Source: Echinometra lucunter (lineage: Eukaryota > Echinodermata > Echinoidea > Camarodonta > Echinometridae). Taken from it: a stretch of DNA of 64,000 nt. Numbering within the stretch: the stretch's first letter is position 1; each line of letters begins with the position of its first letter. The notes below the pieces were generated by a model. That model searched no databases. It was not told the origin of the DNA and saw nothing but the letters and a program-made list of their open reading frames with translations. A program made the position numbers and the translations under genes. The DNA lies in assembly GCA_029962745.1 (NCBI GenBank), contig CM057153.1:14828435-14892434 (forward strand), in the 5' to 3' direction. Positions 21,300 through 33,600 of this stretch are shown here, in pieces.

Positions 21300-22835
21300 A
21301 TGCAAATAACAAGTCATATCGGTGACAGGGTTTGAATTAAAGGTGTTCGTATAATATTCTGCGTGGGATGAAACTATGTCATCTGCTTATTATGTCATGT
21401 TTTAATTGTAAGTATCTTCTTTTAGATATCTCCTTCTTCCAAGTACACTGAATAAATGATAAAAATGAAATTATTCAATCAAGCAGATATAATTATCATT
21501 ATGATATTACTGTCGTCGACAAAATTTGTAAGTAGTAAAAGTTATATTATCTTAGAGAACACGGTGAAGTGAGAGTAGGTCTTTATACCATTTATACTTA
21601 ATTTACTAAGAAATCTTTATCTTTTGTGCATATACTTGTCCGTCAAACGTGTGTAAAGCCCCCCCCCCCCCCCCTCTGGCATGAAAATATTAGGGCAGCA
21701 TTATTCATACAGAAGTTTAATTCATCAATCTAAAATGTAGACAGAAAATTCAGAGTATGCCTATGGCATTTGTAGTTTCTTGATAAATTTCATTTCATGT
21801 GGAAATACTTGTCGTCAGAACTATAGTCCAAACACTCTTCTCTCCCCCCCCCCCCCCATCTAAAATATTTTAGCACTGCCCCTAAAATACTATCTTTACT
21901 GCATATGGCAATATCGACATGATGTCTGCGTGACATGAATGTTCGATTAATGAGTGCTAGGGTCATTACCTCTGACAAAGTACAAAATAATGATGTCAAA
22001 TGCAACGCTATTCTTCTGCCTGGTACACAGGAGGGTCACATTCATAATATGTCACTTTAGTTCATGACAAGCAAGAAAGAGGGGCGACTTTTCACATATC
22101 AATAAAATTTTGTATCCGCACATCTATAAATATCAACTATGAATACTTCCAAAGTATGCCTTCCACCTACAGCACCCCCCCCCCCCCACGCCTATCCCAT
22201 GATACTTCTAGCTTTAGACAAATAATGCACAATGCACAATGCACAACTAGCTGTTTTCAAATTGAAAAAATGGAAAACTTTTAATCGAAAAGCTCATTGA
22301 AAGTTGTATTACGAGAATAGCCTCGTATTAAAATGCTAACATTAAAATGGGTGTTGATTTAAACCACTAAAAAATCAATATTTTGATAAAAGTATGAAAT
22401 GAAGAAATAAAAAAGAGGAAAAATCTCATTATTATCAACTAATTCATATTCATTGCAATTGGTGTGTAATAAAGTAAACATCTTTACAGTAATCATTTTG
22501 GCGCAGCAGACGCCATGGTTTTGTTAGTGTAGTTGTAGTTGTAATTCACTGTAGAAAGTCTGATCTTTGAAAAAAATCCATTATGGCTTAATGAGTAGGA
22601 AAAGCTGAACTCGCTTACAATATTCTATAAAATGGGAACTCTGCAGTGTAATATAATTATGGTCGCCTGGATTCACCCCTCGGATGATACCAGTGACTGG
22701 TGTCAATTACACTGGAACACACAGTTGGATATCACTAATGGTATTTGTAGCATACTGTCGGCGGTAGCGACAGTGTAGATTGTTAGGATGAGTATGGCAG
22801 TTGTAGTGGTAGTTAAAGTGTGTGATGGTGATTAT
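21300..22835. other. No gene seen; several poly(C) runs
   Basis: Runs of 14 or more C near 21659-21674, 21845-21857 and 22174-22187 in AT-rich DNA. No conserved coding frame. Confidence 0.4.
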
Positions 22836-22839
22836 ATAT

Positions 22840-23470
22840 AATTATAGTGGTGGAAGTGGTCGTAGTGGTGGTGCTGGTGGTGGTATAGGTGGTGGAATTG
22901 GTGATCAAGTACTGATAATTTTGATGGTCAATGGTGGTGTTGATGGTACTGGTGGTGGGGGATGGGAATGGTAGTGGTGGTAGTAGTGAAAGTGTGGTAA
23001 AAGTACTATTTTGATGGTTTATGGTGGTGTAGATTATCAATGGTGGTGTCGATGGTAGAGGTGGTGTTGATGGTAGTGGTGGTAGGGGATGGGAATGGTA
23101 GGGGTGGTGGGGAAGAGGGAGGTGATGATATTGTGGTTGCAATGTTGGCGGTGTTCTTGTTGGTGTTGGTGTCAGTGTCGGTGGTGGTGGTGGTGGTGGT
23201 GGCGGTGGTGTTGGTGGTGGTGGTGGTGGAAGCGGAGAAGGCGATGGTGATGGTAGTGGTGGTGGGGGATGGGAACGGTAGTGGTGGTGGTGGTGATGAT
23301 GATGATGACTGTGGTGGCAATGTTGGCGGTGTTTTAGTTGGTGGGTGGTGATGGTGGAAGCGGAGATGGTTGTCATGATGGTGGTGGTGATGGATAAGGA
23401 GATCTTTGGTGATGGTCATGGCGGTGATGATGGTGGTGGTGGTGGTGGCGGCAATGATGGTACGTAAACG
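22840..23470. repeat. GTG/GGTGAT-rich minisatellite
   Basis: About 600 bp of GTGGTG, GGTGAT and GGGGATGGGAAtGGTAG phrases. A longer phrase (GATGGTAGTGGTGGGGGATGGGAA) recurs near 22945, 23075 and 23255, so there is a coarser repeat over the triplet repeat. Long His/Pro/Thr- or Val/Gly-rich frames on both strands are artefacts of the triplets. Confidence 0.9.
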
Positions 23471-23900
23471 TAGTGTTTGGTAGCCTTGCATAATACTGTG
23501 GGATCATAATGTGACTGATGGCCCATTGCAATGTTATCGTCACACAGTATAGTTTTACTGGAGTTCTTTTCCCGAATATATTTATACACTGTACTTTCTT
23601 TTACTGCTCGATAACTTTCGTGTGAATGTAGCTTCTATCAATTTGATTATTTCTGTTTCCTTGCTTACAAAATTGTCATTTTCGGTTATGCAATTTATTT
23701 ATTGTTCACATTTTATTGTAAATACTGGTATGGCAACCTCCGCCATGTTATTTCAACCTAACAAACCGTATTAACATTAAAAAAAAAATTTAAAACCTGA
23801 ATTGTGATACTTAGCGCTGATAATGAAATTGGAGCTACGACAGAAATCAAATGTCTGTCAGAATGAGAAAAGAGACTGTGAGTTATTTGGGTAACGTGCA

Positions 23901-24141
23901 GGGGCGGCGCCAGAGTATTTTGATAGGGGGGCGATGAAACAGGTGAATTTACTGACGTTTTAAATGAACAGATAGGGGTATTATATAGTTGCAAGCCCCA
24001 GGCCTCTCTTTTCTCACCCTCTTCTTCCTCCTCTTTTTCTTCTTTTTCTCCTCTTTTTTTATCACTTGAAAAATCATGGCGGAGGGTATTCGCCCCCTTC
24101 GCCCCCGGCCCCCCCCCCCACCCCTTGTAGCGCCGCCCCTT
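23901..24141. mobile_element. Family A MITE, intact, with 10-bp target duplication
   Basis: GTAACGTGCA flanks the unit exactly at 23891-23900 and 24142-24151. The ends GGGGCGGCGCCAGAG and TAGCGCCGCCCCTT are inverted. Landmarks inside are TTTTGATAGGGGGG, TTTAAATGAACAGATAGGGG, a CT-rich stretch, TCACTTGAAAAATCATG and poly(C). Other copies are at 8323-9304, 49173-49384, 54391-54560 and 57743-57960. It is the best-preserved member, so it defines the family. Confidence 0.9.
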
Positions 24142-24154
24142 GTAACGTGCATTT

Positions 24155-25875
24155 GGTTTGCATCGTGACAGGAAAAAGAAAGTATTCATCACAAAGGAAA
24201 CTGCAGAGGAATTTTTCATGGGGTATATTGCTGGCATTCTCTGCACGGGGACATGATGTCTAAGTCCATGATGTTGGTATAATCGTATGGATATGAACGA
24301 ATTTTCATTTTAAGGAAAAATGCTATTTATTACTCTCAACGTTGTCATACTGTTAATTCATTTTAATCACTGTCGTCAAACAATTCATAATTCATAAAAT
24401 CATCTCTCCTTTTCCTCCCTTTTTCATTCGGATCAGTCCACTGGATACTGTTGACGGCTTATATAAAGGTAACATTTCAATGGACTCGAACAATTTACAT
24501 CAGGCACGTTTTATGCCATCAAACATAGCATCCATTTACCTTTCGACGGGGCCCCCTTCATACAAACACATCTGGTGATTATCTAAATAGCCATAGGCTT
24601 GTTGATCAAACGTACAGGCTGCGTGCGTTTACTACAAACATCATATGCTTACAAGATTATGTAGAGTAGCCACATTTTACAGCCTTGCGCACATTAATGA
24701 CCGATGCCTTTTATTTTAACGAACTTAAATATAATCGTAAAAAGTCAGTTTACATAGCTACAAAGAAATAGAACGCACGTCTTTAAACATTGTCATACCA
24801 ATCCAGTTCACGGAAATCATGGATGAGTGCGTGACAGAGCGTGCAATAACTTCCCGCCGTTATCTACATCAGATATCAACTTATTAAGGCATCACTAATA
24901 ATCATTTTACAATCAACATCAAAACACATACCTCGAATGCTTAATTCCCTGTGGCTTTTAATATACAAAATTCGCTCTGCCTCCGTTGCAGGTTTTTACA
25001 AGATGAAGTCCAGTGCAGGGCTAGGGTATTCCACGAAGGTTGGCTGGGTCGTGTTAAAGTCTACGCCATGGGTTTAACACGCGATGATCGGTAGGGTTAG
25101 CGAGAGAGCTAGAGATGGGCGACAGGATGGGAGAACGGGGAGTGTATGATAGGCTCAGCAACACGCCGCCACACGCGCTAATCGAAATACCAGTCCTCTT
25201 GATAATCAGGCCTTGATGTCCGACATTCGATCCCAAGACATGGTATGCGTTAGAGTACACCAAAGGGGAGGCTATGGCTAGAGAACTCCACCATTATAGC
25301 TAGCGAGCTGCTGTCACCCGGTCTCCTATCAGCTCGCGTAGACAAATAAGCAACCATCCCCTGCATACGTCTAAATCATTCGTCAAATTACAGAGCAATG
25401 GATGTTAATAAATATTTCTGACGTACCAAATGGACAAGATCAATTCCATGGAGACATTTGAGAAGCTTGGACGTTTAGTAGCCTTGTCATCTACCTGCGA
25501 AACTACGAATTTTTGTCACGTTCTGTCATTTGGACAGTAACCCCCCCCCCCCCCCTACATACTAAAATCATTAGGGCCTACATAATAATATTAATAATAT
25601 AAAATTTGTTAGATTTATGATTTAAAAATGGAATTCACAATTTCTTTGTTTTTACTGCAAATATTTCTTTAAATGCATGTCAAAGCTGTTTGAAAATAAA
25701 ACACAGTGAATAGAAAGACGCATACACTTTACAAGTTTTTCTTTTTAAATTTCAATGGACAGTAGGCCTACCAGGACATGTCCAAACGTTTCACAAAATG
25801 TTTGAGAACTGCATTCGCCAACCATGCCTGATCAGCTGATATATCTGCTCATAGTAATTCGTCTCTCAAATTATA
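24155..25875. other. No gene recognised
   Basis: Unique-looking DNA, GC-richer around 24970-25330 but without a domain or convincing exon. A poly(C) run lies at about 25540-25555. Confidence 0.4.
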
Positions 25876-25881
25876 TAACCA

Positions 25882-26023
25882 GCCTGGGGGGGGGGGGGGG
25901 GAGGGGTGTAACATAAAACATACAATCAATCAATCGTAAGTCTATGGCAAACCATGTACTAAAGAGATACAATTGATTGTAAGATTGATTGTATCTCTTT
26001 ATGTTACACCCCCTCCCCCAGAC
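25882..26023. mobile_element. Short hairpin element with G-run ends
   Basis: AGCCTGGGGG...AGGGGTGTAACATAAA at the left pairs with TTTATGTTACACCCCCTCCCCCAG at the right. ACAATCAATCAATCGTAAG and CAATTGATTG words pair in the middle. About 140 bp. Confidence 0.65.
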
Positions 26024-26329
26024 TATATATTAATGAACAATAAGATTAATGTTCACAAAATATTGTACTTAAATAAAATGTTCTTCGAATTTGGTCTCTT
26101 ATCTCCATTTTGAAATCTCTCTTATAGTTAAAAGGTATGAATGGCTTTGACGTAGCCTTCCACTTTTTAAGTGATAACAGACTGACAATCAACGTGATCA
26201 AAGGCTTGGTGCCGATAAAACATTGCACTTGCATTTGCCACGTCTGTAAGTAGAGTAAATAAAGCGAGATCCCACGAGATTTAATGCAGCGATTTAATTG
26301 CCCCTTGAATCATAACGATGGATAGAGGG

Positions 26330-26378
26330 TGGTAAACACGAAGAGAGAAAGGAGATAGAGAGATGCAGAAAGAGTTGG

Positions 26379-26427
<49 letters not shown>

Positions 26428-26790
26428 GGAGAGAAGGAGAGAGGCAGATAAAAGTTGTGAGGAATATTATTGTGAATGTGAAAGTGCGAAGGAGAGAGAG
26501 AGAGAGAGAGAGAGAGGCAGAGAAAAGTTGTGAGGAATATTGTGGATGCGAAAGTGCGAAGAAGAGAAGAGAGAACGGAAAGGGAGAACGAAAGGGGAAG
26601 GGAGAATGGGAGAGACGCAGTGAGACAGGAAAAGGAAAGAAAAAAAAAGAAAGCTTGGGCAAACTTAAGGTAAAAGAATAAAGAATGTAAGCGATAAGGA
26701 CGATGGAGAATCAGAGATAGAGGAAACGAAGGGAGATAGAGGGAAGAGGGAGAAGAGAGAGAGAGAGAGGGGGGGGGGGGAGAAGGCGAG
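26330..26790. repeat. GA-rich low-complexity region
   Basis: (GA)n arrays at about 26381-26424, 26492-26516 and 26754-26770 (then poly(G)). A local duplication (AAGTTGTGAGGAATATT at 26451 and 26525) lies between them. Long Ser/Leu or Arg/Glu frames are artefacts. Confidence 0.9.
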
Positions 26791-27142
26791 TGAGTAAGGA
26801 AAGTTTCTAGATGTGTCTTGAGTGCCATGAGGGCGAGAGAATACAGTAAAGGGGGATATTGTACGGTTGGAAGAAGAATCTAGAGTACATGAATGACGGA
26901 ATGCTTAGGAGAAGCAAAAAGTAATGTAATGATCATCACTGCGTTCCTGGGGAGGGTTTACAGAAGAAAAAAAAAATCAGAGAAGTGGAAGTGTGTGGAA
27001 ATGTGTTGACGTATCTGGATGCGTGTGATCATGAATGTTTGCATTTGTCAACGAAAAAATCCCGGCGGAGCTCGCGACATCTTTAAAGTTGTTTGTTTTC
27101 TAAATAGAAAGAGCCGACATTACTGAATTCCCCCTCTCCCTC

Positions 27143-27146
27143 CCTC

Positions 27147-27206
<60 letters not shown>
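27143..27206. repeat. (TTTC)n microsatellite
   Basis: About 15 uninterrupted TTTC units, bordered by CT-rich sequence. AACTAAACTAAAC repeats follow at 27300-27340. Confidence 0.95.
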
Positions 27207-27208
<2 letters not shown>

Positions 27209-27654
27209 TTCTCTCTCTCACTCAATCTTTCCCTCTCTCCCTCTCCTTCTCTTACCCCTAGGAATGAAAGGGCTTCCAAAACAAAACAAAACAAATCAAA
27301 GCAAAACTAAACTATACTAAACTAAACTAAACTAAACAAAACAAAACATAATAGGCCACTTTCCACGTTTTGCTTAAGCTTTAAAGCTCTTGGACAATGA
27401 ATTCCCCGAGGAAGAACAGATTTATGTAAACTAATCTGAAGCGGGCTATCCCTCGACCATATTTCCTTTTGTTTTGTGTTCTACCCCTGATATACCTGTA
27501 TTTGTATTGTTATATTATATTATGTTATATTATATTGTATTATACATTTTAACCTGTATTTTTATGATCGTAAATAAAACCAACCAACCAACCAACCCAA
27601 ATGTCGATGTGTTAAACCTTTCAATTGGAATAAGATTGATACGAGTGCTAAAGA

Positions 27655-27658
27655 GAGG

Positions 27659-27712
<54 letters not shown>

Positions 27713-27722
27713 GAGAGAGAGG

Positions 27723-27756
<34 letters not shown>

Positions 27757-27781
27757 AGAGAGAGAGAGAGAGAGAGAGAGC
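27655..27781. repeat. (GA)n microsatellite
   Basis: About 125 bp of near-pure GA with a few GG interruptions. Confidence 0.95.
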
Positions 27782-28229
27782 ATTCGTAGAAAGAGCATTA
27801 GGGTCAGATGATGACGAGTAAAGACAGTAAGAGTGTATTGTTACGGGTCACCACAAAGGACAGCTATTATTTACAATGTGTAATTATGAAGTAATTTGGA
27901 AGGGGCGAGATGCTAGAGGGAGATGGGATGGATTGAATCCTGATGGGAAGCAAACCGTTTCTTGGAATTCAACTTGGTTTCAACTTTGACAGTATAGAGT
28001 GAGAGGGCCTTTTTTATGGTATAAGAGTATTAATATTGTGGATTATCAGTCACAAACAGTAGTGAGGAATTAAGCGAATTTTGATCAGCAAGTAGATATA
28101 CAAAGAATGAAAAAATAGCGAATCTAGAACCAGGAAATTGAAAAAAAAAATATGGGGGGAGGGAGGCCGGAGGAATCAAGTCGCTTGGAGATAAAGCCTG
28201 AAGGATTTTGTTGTTGTTGTTGTTGTTGC

Positions 28230-28955
28230 AAGGAACTATAATGGGCTAGACAAAGAGACGTTATGACTGAAGTTGATAGGGAGAGAACAGGAAAGCGATG
28301 GCGTATAGAAGCACAGACAAATGTGGCATATCAATATTTTAAAGAGGTTGTTTGGTGAGGAGCAGAGTTTAACGGAATCTGGAAATGAGATAGAGATGCG
28401 ATCTTCGGTAGACGAACAGTGCGAAAAAACAACCCCAAAACTTTGTAGAACTGTATGCATATTATTGAGGGTGTACACACACGCATTCTACTGCATCCTA
28501 TTAGTACGTATCATCCACGCAATGCGACCTCAACAAGCCTGGGCTAGGGGAAGATAACTCTCAAGAAATGTGACCGACGGAGGTTAGGGACTTCTGTAAC
28601 CCAAGCTGGGTCACGTGATGCGTAACGCGGGTTGGATGTCTTGGGTTGGTTGGTTGGCGGGGAAGTGGCCCTATCATGCCTGCCCAAATTTAGTTCAGCT
28701 GTCCGATATCGTCTGCCTGCGCACGACGCGTGTTAGCAGGGTCTGTGCTCGCTTTGTTTAAAGGGGCAGTCTTTACAACCCCTCTGTCTTTACTGCTCCC
28801 CAAAATACTTGAAAGTATAACTTCAGGGTGACATGTAAGCAAGGTATCCACCAAAATTATAGAGGAAGGTCTTGTTAGAAGGGGGAGGGGAATTGTTGAA
28901 ATTGCTCGGAAGCTAAAGAAGAGAAAGAGAGAGAGGGGGGAGACAGACAGAGAGA
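28230..28955. other. No gene recognised; moderately GC-rich
   Basis: Sequence around 28520-28760 is richer in CpG (CCGACGGAGG, ACGCGGGTTGG, GCACGACGCGTG) than its surroundings. It could be a promoter-proximal or first-exon region, but I see no start codon context or domain that supports a gene. Confidence 0.25.
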
Positions 28956-28959
28956 GAGA

Positions 28960-29200
28960 GTGATCGATAATAATGAGAATGATGATTATGAGAATGATGA
29001 TGATGATGATGATATTAATAATGGTAATAATAATGATAATAATAGTAATAATGATAATGATAGCTTAATAATAATAATAATAATAAAAATAATAAAAACA
29101 ATAATTATCATCATAATAAAGAGAATAAATTATACTGATAATAGTAATAATGATAACAATATTGATATAAATGATATTGATAGTAATGATGGATAAAGGA
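28960..29200. repeat. AAT/GAT triplet-rich region
   Basis: GATGATGATGAT, AATAATAATAAT and mixed units. The Asn/Asp-rich frame is an artefact. Confidence 0.9.
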
Positions 29201-29424
29201 ATAAATAAATAGATACATTAATAAACAAAAGTAGTCGAAAAATCAAGGAAAATAAAAATCAAACAACTATTAAGCATGTCCGAAATAGGCAGAGACACGT
29301 CCATTGCGGGAATTTCAATTAGAGATTCAAGACTGAAAGATTTTTTTTTTTAATCATCCTATAATCCAGAACTGATGTGAAACGATTTAACGTTTGTATC
29401 ATGTATCGAAATATTTATTTCATT

Positions 29425-29503
29425 ATTATCATCGTCATTTTTTTATCATCATCATTATTGTTATATTATTACTATTATTATTATCATTATCATTATTATT
29501 ATT

Positions 29504-29596
<93 letters not shown>

Positions 29597-29600
29597 GTTC

Positions 29601-29632
<32 letters not shown>

Positions 29633-29670
29633 ATCATCATCATCATCATTATCATCATCATCGGACTATC
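29425..29670. repeat. (ATT)n, (GTT)n and (ATC)n compound microsatellite
   Basis: ATT/ATC mixed units, then a near-pure (ATT)n from about 29516 to 29595, then (GTT)n at about 29600-29630, then (ATC)n at about 29631-29660. Frames rich in Tyr, Leu or Ile come from it. Confidence 0.95.
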
Positions 29671-30525
29671 CATCTGATGATGAACAAAACAAAACTAATT
29701 CTGAGATGTGCTACATTCCTCTTTGGTTTTAGGAAATGCAACAAAAAAAAAAATTGTATTCATGTTATCAAAATGTCATGGATTTTAAACGATTTCCCCC
29801 CCATTCTATGCTACTGTCCCTCCTTTCATCATAAATCATTACACCCTATCACAACATCTCAGTCACACATCAGTCACTAATAAAGATGGTTTGCTTGTAT
29901 ATATATTTTTTAATGCAGCAGTGTCGGGAATAGTTTTGTCTATCATTATTTCCATGAAAAACCCAAATAAACCACAATAACAACAAAACCTAATGTCACC
30001 ATTGTTAACAGGAATATACAGGATACTTTGAAAATACAGGGGCCGCTGAATGTTTTATATATATATATATATATTTCCTATGGGATGGGGGCTGACACAC
30101 AAGGGGGGGGGGGCTGATGCCCTTGGGTTTTCATGTTTCAGCGAGCTTATGAGATATTTAGATATTCAGTCTTTACAATTTATAGATTTTTTGGACGTTT
30201 TTTTTTTTTCTTTCTTTTTCCTCCCCTTTTATCCGATATTATTGGGGGATGCAGCACCCCAGTCACCCTCTTCCACGGCCCTGAAGTAAACTTTCTCTGG
30301 ATGCTCTGCCCCCCCCCCCCCCCCCCCGTGCTTCATGTGAAGTAATGGGGCCTTATTCAGTTTTTGCTGTTGCTTTGCTACAGCTGTTTTTGTTTTTAAT
30401 GCTGCTGTAAAAGTGCTGTTGTTGTTTTGTACTGGTAACTTTAGACTGATAGACTCGTTCCGAAACAGACGACGACGCGTGCACAAAATTAAACAGTCAC
30501 ACCCGAAGTCCCGAAGTGGTCTAGC

Positions 30526-30570
30526 GCCATCTTTCAAAATAAACTTTTTAGTGTAAATACGAAACACGTG
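30526..30570 (+). promoter_or_regulatory. Candidate MRTO4 proximal promoter: YY1-like and E-box motifs
   Basis: GCCATCTT (30526-30533), a YY1-type core often near start sites of ribosome-related genes, and a CACGTG E-box (30565-30570) lie within 100 bp upstream of the MRTO4 start codon. The E-box is the known MYC/MAX target motif of ribosome-biogenesis genes. The motifs are seen; their use is inferred. Confidence 0.35.
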
Positions 30571-30621
30571 TAAGCTAGGACTTATAGATTCTGAGGAAAA
30601 GTAAAATACAAACACAGTAAC

Positions 30622-30649
30622 ATGCCGAAATCAAGACGTGACAAAAGAA
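30622..30649 (+). CDS. MRTO4: MRTO4 exon 1 (coding part)
   Basis: ATG in the context ACAGTAACATGCCG; encodes MPKSRRDKR plus one base. Donor A|GTGAGT. The start matches the conserved N-terminus of the family. Confidence 0.9.
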
Positions 30650-33600
30650 GTGAGTATGGTTTGAGAAAATCGCATTTCTCTGAAATTAAGACTGTTGTTT
30701 AATGTTTTTGGTTGACGTACCTACAAGCATTTTGCATGTACATTAGTGGCTTTCACATTTCAGTCAGTGTTTACACCACGGTCCCACTTACCAACTTTTA
30801 CGTGTGCTTTTTCCCCCTAAATTTCCAAATGAAATGTTTAACACTAACAGTTAAACTTTAACTTTTTACCTCTTATTATTCCCTGATTTATGATAATGCC
30901 TTTATTTTTTTTTTTTACATAGAATTCAAATTCATACTGTTTCAGTTGTATGAAATCATTGACTGGACCACAACATCAGAAATAATGAGGGAGATTCATT
31001 AAGATTGACTCATTGAGTGTAAACAGATTGAACTGAGTCTGAAGTTGAATGAGTTGTCAGTTGAAGAGTTTAGTGAGTCAAGATTTGGAAAGAGTTCCAT
31101 ATGTACCCCCCGCTAAAAAAAAAAAATGAAGTTCAGAGACACCGTATTTTCCACAGTTTTCTTCTCAACTCTTTGTTTTTCTTGACTTACCGTGCCTGCC
31201 GACGTGACTCGAACCCGGGTCATCTACCTCTCAAGACCGACGCCTTACCTATCGCGCTAGTGAAAGTGATGGGTCTCATAATGATTATAAGCCGGAAGTC
31301 ATGACTAGTCTCACTCCCAGGATGCATTGCTTTTATTTTTCTGACTAAATAAATCGATGTCTATGTGAAATGCACAGTTTACGGGTAAGCTCTTAATTCT
31401 GACGGAATAAACCCATATTTCTTAATTTATAGCATTTTTCCATGCTCAGTATTTGATATTATGATTAGACCTATCATTCCCAGTCATATCCTTATATTTT
31501 TTTCAATTTTAGCGGGGGGTACATATGGAACTCTTGCCCAAGATTTTAATTTAAAATGGCTTAATTAAAGAAAAATTGGTTGTGCCTTGTGGGCTTGTCT
31601 TTCAATCCTTGTGTCACAAATAATGGAACAATTGCAGAATACCCCACCACCACATTATATACCCATACCCGTTTTCAGAACGGGGCATACATGCATGCAG
31701 GTACATTAGAAAATGGTGGGGTATTCTGCAATTAAGCCAAAATAATGAATGAGATTCTGCAGGTTGAGATTATGGCACAGAGGTAAAGAGAGCATAGGTC
31801 AGGTACTACTGAGTAGCAGGAGCACTAAAGAGAAGGGAAAGAGAAATTACGAGTGATGATGACCGTCTGAACTCTCTGCAAGTAATCAGATATAAGGAGT
31901 AAAGCATTTACAAATTGTATCTGTTCATGCATGTCATAACTATTTGTTCAGAAGAGTAATTAATCCAATAATTTTCTGCCTATTTATTGCAGTTTCTCTC
32001 ACAAGAACAAAGAAGAAGGGCCTTGAAACCAAGCAGAATCTCATTGAAGAGGTAAGGCACCCTAGAGTATTTTGATTTCATTGTTGCCTCATAAGATTAT
32101 GGAGTGTAAGTGGCCACCATTTGACTTTGTTGTGTATATTATAGAAGCATTTTTAGATTAGGGATTAGGGAAAAGTGTACATGTTGTAAAAACATATTTT
32201 ACCTTTAGAAAAAAAACAAAAAGAAAAAAATGGCAATTATTAACCAACTAAAAGCATCAAATAACATAAACACCTATGATTAAGATAAATAAGTTTATCT
32301 CTGCATTTGAAAAGAAAACAATAAGAAGACGGAGAAGATTATTGGACGTATATATTAGTGACATAGTTTACAAATGTCATGTGCTGTATACATGTAGATG
32401 GTATTTTGCACTCATTTTTTTTACTTCTTTGACTGATCAAAATATGTGCTTATACTCTTATAGGTTATGTACAATTTTGGTGGGCCTTAAAAAACTTTTC
32501 ATGAGATTTCTTTGCTTTTAGCTGGTCAATAGCAGGGTACTAAGAAAACTAAAAATGCAGGGTGTTTTTTTATTTCTTCCTCATATTGAGCATTATACAA
32601 ACAACAGGGGAAAAAAATTATCTGCACTATGATAATGCAGATAATTCAATAAAATTGCCTTCACAAACTCCAAAACTAATCTGCATTATTTACGAACGAA
32701 AAAAATCCTCGAAAAGGAGGATTATCATGGTAACTGCACACGCCCCTTCACGGTGCATGTCCATGCATGTGTTCTGGGCTCACTCTACAGGGGAAAATTT
32801 GACTGCACCAGTGCCACGATGGAAATAATCTGCATTATTTTGCAATTGCATTCACAAATTCGGAGGATTATTCTGCTGCTGCTCTTAAGGGAATAATAGC
32901 ACCATCAGAATAATGCACATTATTCTTTTCCCTCTGGAATTTTACAACCAAGTCATCCTCCTATTAGCTGCATTATTGACTTTGTGAAAGGAGATTTAAT
33001 CATTCCTGTTTTGAATATATGCAAAAGTGTGTTCTCTTGCGTCTTAACCTACAATTTGTGGTGGAACATGTCCTTTCAATATTGCTTGTCCTTTGCTCAG
33101 GTCCGAGACAGTGTGGACAAGTATGCCAGGGTAGTAGTCTTCTCTGTGGAGAATATGAGAAACAGCAAAATTAAAGATGTCAGGAATAGTTGGAAGCACA
33201 GCAGGTAAGCCAAAATAAACATTTTTGTTTTTATCAAAGGGAACTGAAACCCTGGGGAAAAAATCAATTTTAATGAAAAGAGAGGATAGAGAGAAGCAAT
33301 TAAAAAAAAAAAAAGTTCCATCAAAATTGATTACAAAATGAGAAAGTTATGAAAGTTTGAAAAGTTTTGATTTACTTTCAGTTGCTATCCTCAAATTGTA
33401 CATTTATTGAAATAGCCAACAAGTGTACCATGAAGCCTGTGAAAATCCCATTGTTATGCCTTGTGTATGCATCAGAATTTGCAAGTAATGTAAAAATTAC
33501 TTGTATAGAGCTTATTGGTTGGTCAGAAGTTCAAATGACTGGATAAAAATGTTTTTCATGATATAACTTGATCCATTAGACCACATTAGTTCTAAATTTT

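Noticed and set aside
22813..23491. Long His/Pro/Thr-rich and Val/Gly-rich open frames
   Set aside because: They are translations of a GTG/GAT triplet array; open in several frames on both strands.
24970..25330. Possible exon region of an unknown gene
   Set aside because: GC-richer with a CAG acceptor-like site, but frames on both strands give no domain and stops are frequent.
26294..26828. Ser/Leu-rich 122- and 172-codon frames
   Set aside because: GA-rich low-complexity DNA read on the minus strand; no start context, domain or splice sites.
29377..29880. Tyr-, Leu- or Ile-rich open frames
   Set aside because: Product of the (ATT)n/(GTT)n microsatellite.
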